Positions 42,980-52,300 of a stretch of 64,000 nucleotides of DNA are shown here, piece by piece. The DNA is from Oopsacas minuta (taxonomy: Eukaryota; Porifera; Hexactinellida; Lyssacinosida; Leucopsacidae): NCBI GenBank assembly GCA_024704765.1, contig JAKMXF010000022.1, forward strand, positions 668,555 through 732,554, written 5' to 3'. Every line of letters starts with the position of its first letter. Position 1 is the stretch's first letter. Below the pieces are notes generated by a model. That model ran no database searches. It saw nothing but the letters and a program-made list of their open reading frames with translations, and had not been told where the DNA came from. A program made the translations under genes and the position numbers.

Positions 42980-45175
42980 ATGGCATCTAACGAGAACAGA
43001 AGTCCTAACAACAGAGAGTATCACCCTCATTCTAGTCAGAGGAACAAACGATCCCTTCCCCCAGATAGGGTTTCTTTATCTAGCAAGCGGATGAATAGAG
43101 GCGATAGAGTGGATCAAGATAATAAAGATAAACCCCAAAAAGATGTCAATCTAAAGTTAAGCGTTATAACAGGAAGCCGCTATATACCACCCGGAAGATT
43201 GAGACAAATGCAAGATCAAATGACTGACAAGTCATCTACTGAATACCAAATGCTATCATGGAATGCATTGAAACGGAGTATTAATGGAATAATTAACAAA
43301 TCTAATGTATCTAACATCGCTAGAATTGTGGAAGAACTGTTCAGTGAGAATTTAGTTAGAGGTCGTGGTCTGCTAGCTCAGAGCATTATGCAAGCTCAAT
43401 TATTCTCTCCTGTATTCAGTCAGGTGTATGCGTGTCTAGTAGCGATTGTTAATACTAAACTCCCTACTAACGGAGAGTTGATTCTACACAGACTTGTAAA
43501 CCAATTCAAAAAGAGTTACAAACGTAAGAATAAGAACGATTGTGTTGCAACAGTTAAATTCATTGCACATCTAGTTAACCAGGGTGTAGCACATGAACTC
43601 CTTGCATTGCAGGTATTGACACTGTTGCTAGAAACTCCCACTGATGACAGTGTAGAATTGTGTATAGCATTCTTGAAGGAGTGTGGCATGAAACTTAAAG
43701 ATGTAAGCTCACGTGCATTCACTGCTGTCAATGATACTTTAAGAAATGTGTTACATGAAGGAAAGCTGCAGAAAAGGAATCTGTATATCGTAGAGACGTA
43801 TCTTAAGATTCTCAAAGATGGATTCAAGGAACATCCCCCTATCATACCTTCCTTGGATCTGGTATCAGAGGAGGACCAGATTACCCACTTAGTGTCTCTT
43901 GAAGATAACTTAGAGTTACACACTGAACTTAATATATTCAAAATGGATCCTGAATTCTTACAGAATAATGAGAAGTATGAGCAGTTGAAGGCTGCTATTC
44001 TAGGAGATGGGAATGAAGGAGAGACAGAAGGATCTGGTGATGACGAGAGTAGTGACGAAGATAAAGGAGAAATTCTTGACAACACGAGTACTAATATGGA
44101 CCAGTTTAAGAGAACAATGTATTTGACTCTGATGTCTAGTATTAATTACGAAGAAACTGTACATAAGATTATTTGCATGAAACTTCCATCTGGTTCTGAG
44201 AGACAGGTACTCGATATGATCCAAGAGTGTGCCTGTCGGGAACGTTCCTATATGAAGTACTTTGGTCTAACTTCACAGAGACTGTGTATACTAAAAAAAC
44301 CCTATATGGATGCAGCAGAGGTCTCCTTTAGAGAGTCATTCGCTACTATACATCGGTTGGAATCTAAAATGCTTAGAAATGCAGCTAGATACTTCGCACA
44401 ACTATTATACTCAGACGCTATACCATGGTCATCTCTAGAATGTATTCAGTTGAATGAAGAGGATACTAATGCTTCTAGTCGTATATTCATTAAGATATTA
44501 TTCCAAGAACTAGCCGAGTATATGGGACTAGTTAAGTTAAATGAGAGATTGAATGATCCTTCTTTAGCTCCATTCTTCGAAGGAATATTCTCAAAGGGTA
44601 ACCCTAAACATTCCCGTTTCTCTGTCAATTTCTTCACAACGATTGGCCTGGGTGGACTCACTGAGAGTCTTAGGGAATACTTGAAGACAACAGCTGCTCT
44701 TCGGGTGGGTGATGACGATACAAGTTCTGATGATTCTGACGACAATAATTCAGGTGATGAATCCTCTGACAGTTCAGTAGCAGCTGATGATGTCGAAGTA
44801 ACAAATTCAGAGATTCAAGAAATTCCTGAGGAGAATGTTAATGATTCAGCTCCTACACTAGGTAGGTATAGAAGGCAAGATAATGCTGAACAAAGAGAGA
44901 GCAGGAGAAGGCTGGAAGCTAATTCAGAGATTCAAGAAACACCTAAAGAGATTATTGATAATCCTACTCCAAAACGATGCAAGAATACACATAAACATGA
45001 TAGTAAACATAGAGAGAGCAGGAATAGACACAATCTTGATGATGCTAAGCATACACACAGCAGGGATAGGAGAAGATATGATCAGGATGACAGACCGCCT
45101 TCACGGAACAGAAGCAGATCTCCTCATAGGGATAAGGCGAGGAAGAGAGAAAGCAAGAAACATGCTAATTACTAA
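42980..45175 (+). CDS. CWC22: CWC22 homologue, full-length copy 2
   Basis: A 731-aa single-exon frame. The N-terminus has TGSRYIPPGRLRQMQDQMTD (about 64-83). The MIF4G domain (about 98-285) includes WNALKRSINGIINKSNVSNI, then FIAHLVNQGVAHELLALQVL, then TLLLETPTDDSVELCIAFLK. The MA3 domain (about 375-495) includes MYLTLMSSINYEETVHKI and ECACRERSYMKYFGL, followed by HSRFSVNFFTTIGLGGLTES. The C-terminal 150 residues are acidic and then Arg/Ser/His-rich (PPSRNRSRSPHRDKARKRES). All regions of animal CWC22 are present, so this is the likely functional parent. CWC22 is an essential spliceosomal protein that loads eIF4A3. Confidence 0.95.
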   Translation: MASNENRSPNNREYHPHSSQRNKRSLPPDRVSLSSKRMNRGDRVDQDNKDKPQKDVNLKLSVITGSRYIPPGRLRQMQDQMTDKSSTEYQMLSWNALKRSINGIINKSNVSNIARIVEELFSENLVRGRGLLAQSIMQAQLFSPVFSQVYACLVAIVNTKLPTNGELILHRLVNQFKKSYKRKNKNDCVATVKFIAHLVNQGVAHELLALQVLTLLLETPTDDSVELCIAFLKECGMKLKDVSSRAFTAVNDTLRNVLHEGKLQKRNLYIVETYLKILKDGFKEHPPIIPSLDLVSEEDQITHLVSLEDNLELHTELNIFKMDPEFLQNNEKYEQLKAAILGDGNEGETEGSGDDESSDEDKGEILDNTSTNMDQFKRTMYLTLMSSINYEETVHKIICMKLPSGSERQVLDMIQECACRERSYMKYFGLTSQRLCILKKPYMDAAEVSFRESFATIHRLESKMLRNAARYFAQLLYSDAIPWSSLECIQLNEEDTNASSRIFIKILFQELAEYMGLVKLNERLNDPSLAPFFEGIFSKGNPKHSRFSVNFFTTIGLGGLTESLREYLKTTAALRVGDDDTSSDDSDDNNSGDESSDSSVAADDVEVTNSEIQEIPEENVNDSAPTLGRYRRQDNAEQRESRRRLEANSEIQETPKEIIDNPTPKRCKNTHKHDSKHRESRNRHNLDDAKHTHSRDRRRYDQDDRPPSRNRSRSPHRDKARKRESKKHANY

Positions 45176-45540
45176 CTACCCCATGTTTGTGATGGAGTAC
45201 CATCAAATGACAGTTAATTTCTCATAGTTGATAAAAAGGTCAGTAATTTCAATTCAATATTTTCTGGGAAACAATTTAATTTTCAGCATCTTGGCTTCTC
45301 AAGATGTGTGTATCACATGACGTATAGTAGTATCAGGCTGGTAACATTTATGCATCTTCTCTTAAATATTTACTTGTATGTAAATTAGTTCACTGTTATA
45401 ACTTTGTATCCTCCGCATTAATTGTGAAGCTATAAATGCTGTCGAATGGAATCACTGATTTGATGAAATAGGCTTTCTAAGCCTGATAAATATATGACAG
45501 GTGCGTGTAAATTCTTCAATTAATTATTTTCCCGTACAAA
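45176..45540. other. Spacer between CWC22 copy 2 and the secreted cysteine-rich gene
   Basis: About 365 bp with no recognisable element. Confidence 0.5.
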
Positions 45541-46443
45541 ATGAACATCAACGTTTCAAATTGTTTGTTGTTGTTGTTGTTGTTGTTGTTGATCTCCTGT
45601 GTGTCGATTGTTCCTGTACAATCTCGATATTTTACAACTTCATACGGGCAAGTTGGTATAGCATATTTGTCTGATAAGAAATTTGAAGGTTCCTTTATAA
45701 GTGATAAGGGAATAGAGATAACATATTTCACAGAATGGGACCATGATTACGAGCATACCAGCCTTACCTCTTCAACAAAGGTTACAATTATATCAAGCTA
45801 TTACGTAGATTATCCTTACAGGCTTGTGCGTGCGCAAAACACTTGGATTCTCCATGACCTGAGTTCTGGCTACTCTTTAGAAGCTAGTTTCCTCTCTCGC
45901 TTAACAGAAGCGCAGTTATTCAAAGTAAATCGTAAGAAACTTCATCAAGCTTCTACAATATTTGTATCCTCTGCAAAATCACGAGCTATGACGTCAGGTA
46001 ATCCTACAGTAGATTGGAGTACAATCCTAGCCCAAGAAGAGGTACAACTCCTCCCCGCTTTGTCATTCGGTTTGGTAGAGCTAGGTTATACAGGTACTCA
46101 CTATCCAATTCTACAGAAATTATTCCAGTTCTCAGCTAAAATATACCCTCACTTATCTCAACCTGTTGAACCTGTCTTCACCAGTAATAATGTTGCTACA
46201 TTAAGTCAATTCAGTTTTTGTAATAGTGATTCTGAGTGTAAAGATAGTAAGACACCAGATGAAGATGAATCATGTCTTGGCATGTGTGGACCTGATTGCA
46301 AATGTTGGTGTTGGGTATGTGGAGATTGCTGTATTCATCAAGGCTGCTATGAACATGATCAGTGCTGTAGGGGTAATATACTCAGCTATAACTGCTGGTT
46401 CCCATTCAATTTTTCTTGTAACAGTTATTCTAAACAATGTTAA
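45541..46443 (+). CDS. Secreted cysteine-rich protein with a phospholipase-A2-like His-Asp motif
   Basis: A 300-aa single-exon frame. The signal peptide contains a run of leucines encoded by a (TTG)n microsatellite ([20 protein letters not shown]). Residues about 30-220 are unrecognised. The C-terminal 80 residues hold about 16 cysteines, with GMCGPDCKCWCW followed by CGDCCIHQGCYEHDQCC. The CxxHDxC arrangement is that of the secreted PLA2 active-site helix, where His is the general base and Asp supports calcium binding, and the preceding CGPDC could stand for the calcium loop. The rest of a canonical PLA2 was not identified, so enzymatic activity is a hypothesis. Two partial extra copies lie at 41801-42336 and 42344-42519. 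Confidence 0.75.
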   Translation: MNINVSNCLLLLLLLLLISCVSIVPVQSRYFTTSYGQVGIAYLSDKKFEGSFISDKGIEITYFTEWDHDYEHTSLTSSTKVTIISSYYVDYPYRLVRAQNTWILHDLSSGYSLEASFLSRLTEAQLFKVNRKKLHQASTIFVSSAKSRAMTSGNPTVDWSTILAQEEVQLLPALSFGLVELGYTGTHYPILQKLFQFSAKIYPHLSQPVEPVFTSNNVATLSQFSFCNSDSECKDSKTPDEDESCLGMCGPDCKCWCWVCGDCCIHQGCYEHDQCCRGNILSYNCWFPFNFSCNSYSKQC

Positions 46444-46723
46444 ATACAATTGACTCCGCTTAATTGGATCAAACTAATCTAAGACCAAAACGACCCGATC
46501 AAGCGGTATCGATTGTATTAAATCATTTCCCTTCATATTTCTGTTGATCTTCTGTATTTGAATGATATTTGTTAATATTTGACATTTTAAAATATTTTCA
46601 CGAATTCTAGCGTCTGATTAATATTTTAGAAAACTTGAAATTAAAATACATTTGTCTATAGTTTAATATTAAGTTTTGAACACAGGTAAACTCTGGAAAT
46701 TTGTACTCCTTATGTTTCACCAG
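45908..46723 (+). repeat. Inverted duplicate B (source copy), 816 bp
   Basis: Partner of 41521-42336. As it lies within a complete gene and its natural 3' flank, this is probably the donor. Confidence 0.9.
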
Positions 46724-46946
46724 AAATTGATATTGATTCATCAAAGTGATTCAATGTCTCATTGAAAATGTGTATGACTATTATCCGTATCCTTTATTCA
46801 TGCGTCCTAACAGTTATATAATTATAATTTGTAACATACGAAATTGGCTTTTGAATGCTTATATTCTAATTTAGCGTTTCCGCATTTGTTGTTTCCCTAA
46901 TATATAATTTCGCCATCCAATCCGTATGAATTAAACCGTTAGTATA

Positions 46947-47396
46947 ATGTCTTATTGCACAAAAGATGGACAAGATAAAGCCATATTCTTAACGGAAGAG
47001 GATTATGAAAAACCAGGGATGTTATACACTCTGACAATCAATGAGAATGAGTGGGGGATAATCCTACCTACTGGAGACATAAATTGGAAATGTCCTTGTC
47101 TGGGAGGTATTGCGGACTCTCCGTGTGGAGAAGAATTCAAAGATGCTTTCACTTGTTTCCATTATAGTGAGGGAGAAATAAAAGGTGCTGAATGCATTGA
47201 GTCTTTTAAAAAGTTTCAAACTTGTGTTGAGGCACACCCTGGGGTGTATGGGGATATGGGTTCGGATGAGGATGAGGAGAAAGGGGAACATAAAGATTCA
47301 GAGAGCATCAAACTCGATCATTCAGACATCTCATCAGAAGGACAAATTTCGCGTGATAATACCAGCAACGACACAACAGCAATAGTACCAAAATAG
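46947..47396 (+). CDS. CHCHD4: CHCHD4/MIA40 homologue, mitochondrial intermembrane-space import oxidoreductase
   Basis: A 149-aa single-exon frame starting MSYCTKDGQDKAIFLTEEDY, the animal CHCHD4 N-terminus. The redox CPC is Cys49-Pro-Cys51 in INWKCPCLGG. The twin CX9C cysteines are 60/70 and 83/93 (CGEEFKDAFTC and CIESFKKFQTC), forming the CHCH fold. The acidic tail is usual. The protein oxidises incoming CX9C substrates and is recycled by ALR/GFER. Length and all catalytic cysteines are as expected; like other animal forms it lacks the membrane anchor of yeast Mia40. Confidence 0.97.
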   Translation: MSYCTKDGQDKAIFLTEEDYEKPGMLYTLTINENEWGIILPTGDINWKCPCLGGIADSPCGEEFKDAFTCFHYSEGEIKGAECIESFKKFQTCVEAHPGVYGDMGSDEDEEKGEHKDSESIKLDHSDISSEGQISRDNTSNDTTAIVPK

Positions 47397-47599
47397 ATCA
47401 TTTCTTTTGTTTAGTCTAGGATTTGTAATTCCCTATTTTTCATTTCGATCTGATACCATTTACCACTATCTTACGTATTCATGATTAGTACAGTAGATAC
47501 CGGCGATTCTAATGCCCGTGATCCACGTATACTTACATTCTTAATTATTTAATATTAATCTAGCAACTAGCTTTCGCTCCTATAATCTTATATAATTTG

Positions 47600-49391
47600 A
47601 TGGCATCTGTGGAGCCTACTAATCCTCTTCCACACAGTCAAGGCATTATAGGAGGATTACACTTTATTGGATTCAATCAAGACAATACTTCTCTTATGGC
47701 GGGTACTAGTCTAGGGTATAGACTCATCAGCTGGCAGGATGCTAATTCAGTTGAAGACACTACTGAATCTTCTGGGAAAGATGTGTGTACCTATTATAAA
47801 AAATTCTTTAATTAAATCGTAAATATTTATTAGTTATTTTGATAGGGTTTGAGTGTAAATCCCAACAACTCCATCTTCTCAGCTGGGAGTGACGTAGTAT
47901 TAGTAGAGAGATTATTTAATAGCAGTCTCATTGCTATAGTCAATCAGTCTACAAGACGTAAATTGCGTATTTGCCATCACAAGAAAGGCTCTGAGATTTG
48001 TACATATGGATATCCTAACACTATTCTTTCAGTAAAGTTGAATAGACAGAGATTGTTAGTTGTGTTGGAAGAGAGTTTATATATCCATAATATCAAAGAT
48101 ATGAAAGTAAGGAGGATTTAGTTCATAAATTAGAGCAGCAGATCCCAACCTTTTCACCCGTAGACCCAATACTAAATTTATCACAATTGACATCCTGTGG
48201 ACCCTGCTGTGTTGTCCATGAAGCATAAGGGACCTATGGACTCAGGTTGGGAACAGCTGAATTAGAGCAATATTTATTACGTACACTTGTATAGGTCTTA
48301 CACATCATAGGTGACACTCCCCCTAATCCTCTCGGCATATGTGCTCTTTCATACAACTCTGAGAAGAACTATTTAGCATATCCAGGTAGCAGTCAGATAG
48401 GAGAAGTACAAGTATTTGATACAGTGAATCTTAGAGCTGTTACTATGATCCAAGCACACAGCTCTCCACTTGCTGCCCTCTCATTCACAGCTTCAGCTAG
48501 TGCGCTTGCTACTGCCTCTGAGAAAGGAACAGTCATCAGAGTATTCGATATATCTACTGGACAGAGACTACACGAATTCCGTCGTGGAGTAAAACGCTGT
48601 GTCACAATATACTGTCTTTCTTTCAGCATTGACGAGAGGTTTCTAGCTGCTTCGAGCAATACTGAAACTATCCACGTATTCCTACTGGATGAATCTGCTA
48701 ATGAGGGAGCTGCTGGTACTAACAGTGCTGTGGGAGAGGCTGAAGCACCTCAGGGCTGGTGGGGATACATGGGGAAGGTTATCGTATCTCCGGCTGCTAG
48801 CCTTCTCCCCACACAGGTAAGGCAACTAAAATACAGTCAACTCCCATTATATCGAACATAGATATAGTAGACTCCGCTTAATAGAGCTACCGTTAATCGG
48901 GTCACTTGGCCAGAAACAGTACCATACAAATAGTGTCAAATTAGTCAGGTTATTCAGGCCAATACTTTTATTCCACTTAATCGGGTCAAAATGACCTGGT
49001 CCCGATGTGACCCTATTAAGCACTAGTGACTGACTTTATTATCCATAGTTTCTTCACCAATTATTCACAGGTAACTGATGTGTTTACTCAAGGACGAGCT
49101 CATGCTCAGGCTTACTTACCTAATGCCAGTACTAGGACAATATGTGCAGTGGTTACATTACAAGATAAGCGAGTTGTAATGGTTGCTACGATAGAAGGAA
49201 TGTTGTATATGTATGAACTATCTGACTCTCCAGAAGACGGCTGTAAAATGCTATGCAAACATAATCTAATAGATATGATGAAAAGTAAGCAAACTGCTGG
49301 TGATGAACATTTATCTGACCATCATATACTATCACATAACACAGTAGGGAGTATAGATGATTCTCCACCTAGCACTCACTTCCCTGATTGA
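47600..49391 (+). CDS. WIPI1/2-type PROPPIN, autophagy PI3P-binding beta-propeller, four exons
   Basis: Exons 47600-47782, 47846-48106, 48295-48816 and 49071-49391 give 428 aa in consistent phase. The phosphoinositide motif is EFRRGVKRC, the (L/F)RRG of PROPPINs. Other blocks are [57 protein letters not shown], and [20 protein letters not shown]. It matches the WIPI1/2 branch better than WDR45, since it retains [16 protein letters not shown]-like wording. WIPIs bind PI3P on forming autophagosomes and recruit ATG16L1. Two introns carry small transposon-like elements (48137-48260 and 48835-49031). Confidence 0.94.
48137..48260. mobile_element. 124-bp hAT-type MITE with 8-bp target duplication in a WIPI intron
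   Basis: Flanked by perfect ATTAGAGC copies at 48129-48136 and 48261-48268. The ends AGCAGATCCCAACCT and AGGTTGGGAACAGCTGA are imperfect inverted repeats. An 8-bp duplication and CAG-type ends with CCCAACCT are hAT hallmarks. Too small to encode a transposase. Confidence 0.8.
48835..49031. repeat. Pogo/Tc1-type MITE sequences in a WIPI intron
   Basis: A left terminus CAGTCAACTCCCATTATATC lies at 48835. Next to it an element of about 160 bp has ends AGTAGACTCCGCTTAATAG (about 48870) and CTATTAAGCACTAGTGACTG (to about 49032), which are inverted. The CCGCTTAAT motif is shared with the 73-bp MITE at 41727. Confidence 0.6.
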
Positions 49392-52300
49392 TTAATGGAA
49401 GCTAAAGACATACTCAATTAACGTATAACAACCTGCCTGTCACTCCTGTACAATCAGCATATAATATACTGCTGCAATACTTACTTTCATCGCCAATCAA
49501 GCATGTTAAATACAGTTTAAATATTTCTACCAATATATTACATGCACTGTTTCATTAACTGTGTTATATTACTTAAATTCTAAGCAGTACAAAATGTTTG
49601 TACTCAGATCTAATTGTATCTGTCTTTTACATTTGTATATCTGATGGAGTTCGAGTTAATACATTTTCATTTATTCATATTCAGTTATTTAATAATTACT
49701 TTTGCGAGGTAATTGGCAATAACATATTGTCTTACACGTAGCATAATTTTAATAATTATATAATTTGAACTGATTATTAAAGTATTTTCCTATTAATTAC
49801 ATATTTGTGTGATGTTTGATCATCATGTATCCAGATGCAACATTCTTGTTCAGATATCAAAAAGGCGTTTTCATACTTTACTACGCACGTAGGAAACTAG
49901 GCATATTCATTATTATATTGTGTGATATCTCTAGCAAGGAGACGCCCCGTTTTTTCTTAGTATTAATATCTGAAATAGACTTTCTCTACATTGGTTTAAA
50001 TATATTGATGTTGAGTCCAAGTGCCAATTTGTCCCAATCCGCTATTTTATTCACATGAATCGGAAGGTTTCTAGCTATTAGTTACTGGGACATATTGACA
50101 CTTGGACTACAATATCTTTTTACTTGAACTCGAAGAGTTGTTCAAACTCAATCTGCCAATTTCCCTCTTGTTTCCATTTCAAACAGATTGGAATGCATTA
50201 TGGACACCAGATTGAAGCATATCGAAAGCATAGTTAGCACTATACATTCTCACGGAATATATCAAATTCAGATCATTAGCTAGTTTACTATTACTGGATT
50301 TCCATTTAATCGCTGAGTTCTGAATTCCTACTTTTCGAAGACCATTTACAGATTCGAATCTGGTTTATTTCAACCCGAACAACTTTCATACTCAAGTTCT
50401 GTTCATTATTTCTGAATCATTATTTTAAATCGTTCAGAAATAATGGACACAACATGTAGTTAGTAAAACTTCATCATGCTTATGCTTAACTATAGAAGTT
50501 CCTGAAGCTTATTGTGTAATATGGCTCTAATTTGTTGTATTTCTTGTTTAATAATTCCTTGATTATATTTTCTTTTGATTTGTATTAATAGTCTCTTCGC
50601 TTGCGATGAATTCGGAGCTTTTACAACTTGGGTATAATTTATACTACAAATTGACTGCCCCAATTTAGAAATTTCATATTTAGTTAAATTCATAACATAT
50701 GTCTTAGAGAGTATATATCTACCTACGTGTATACATGATATTTGGCTAATTTGTTAACTATATACTCATAAACAAACAATAAATTATTCCATTATTCATG
50801 ATAAAGTATGTGTAAATTATTCTACAATATGTGATGAATATTTGGGAAATTTTTTGAGATAATAATCCATAATCTGTTTCATAGATTCTATTTTTATGCA
50901 ATCGACACCAGTTATTCACCACCTACCTTCAATTATGTTAATTCACAGCACACATGCACACAGTTATTTATTTAGCCTACGTACATCGTAATACTATTCT
51001 CAGGAAATATAAAATGATACAAATATCATGTCTACATTCTTGTTAATTAGTTACGAGACTTATTTGCTGTTAAAATATCTGTACAATTATATCCAAACAT
51101 GATTTGATTCATATGAACGAAACCGAATACAGGAATTCCTCTTAGCTCCTATTACGCTGCGTTTCCTTTAATGACATTAGCATTATAGTGTAGTGTACGT
51201 ATGTATTTTTAGAAGTTGTATTAGAGTGAAGCCCATGTCTAGATTCTAGCTTCTAGAGATAGAATCTCGGTTGTAATTTTAATGAAATGCTGAATGCTTT
51301 ACCCTGTAAACATTATCTGTATTACGATATACTGATTTGATCATTCTTATTTCGTTGTGTCTATAAGATATAGATTTATCTCTCTACACTGTCCATTTGC
51401 TGTTTGTTTATTCGTTAGATCTTCCAATCTATTACATAGTTCACCTGCATTTTCATTAATGAGTATTGTTATAATTGATGCAAATCCAATTAACGATTGG
51501 TTCCAATCCCTGTTACAATATTATAAATTATATTTGATAAAGATCATTCTACGTTACCTGACACAGGTGTGTACTGATTGCTGCCTTACAGTTGCAGCAC
51601 AACTTTCTTAATTATGTTAATATAAATATTTTTGAATAATATTATGGCATCAAAGTGATGTTATCTCCAATATTGTAGGGTATTATCGTGATTGATTATT
51701 TTGTTATAGACTCCACCTGTATTTATGATACATCATTAATTATTCAGTGTATAATTTGATAATTTGCTTCAGATTTTGTAGTCATTAAGGTTTTGAGGAT
51801 ATCAAATATTATTTTGAGTCATATTTCACTAAGTTAATATGTACTTAACTATTATTTTGGTTGAAGAAATTCAGAAAATTTATTAAGATTCGAATAACGT
51901 CTACCTTCGTAACTTAATCTTAGTATTATTTTCTTATTTCGTCACTTTCCCTAAAAGTGACGAATTGTTTTGTGTTTGTACTAAGAATTAAAGTTGGAAT
52001 GAAATATAGATGACGAACCTAAGACTAGAAACATTTTATTAGAAAATTTCTCTAGGAACGTATTTTAACTATTCATCACTTGAAGTTTTCATTAAAAAAT
52101 CGTTCTTCCGTCACGAAATACATATAAACTATATTTAGCAAAGTTAATTATTATCTAATTGCATTAACAAAGACACCAGAGTTCTAATTGAACCAGTAGG
52201 TGCTTTGAATTTGAGAATAGAATTATGTTCTCATTTTTCAATTTGGCTGATTTTGTACTGAAGCAACATCTGCAACACCTGAAGTTATTCTGTGGATGAG

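Noticed and set aside
43516-44224. Minus-strand frames of 189 and 74 aa, repeated at 40254-40962
   Set aside because: Antisense shadows of the CWC22 coding sequence, repeated because the genes are duplicated.
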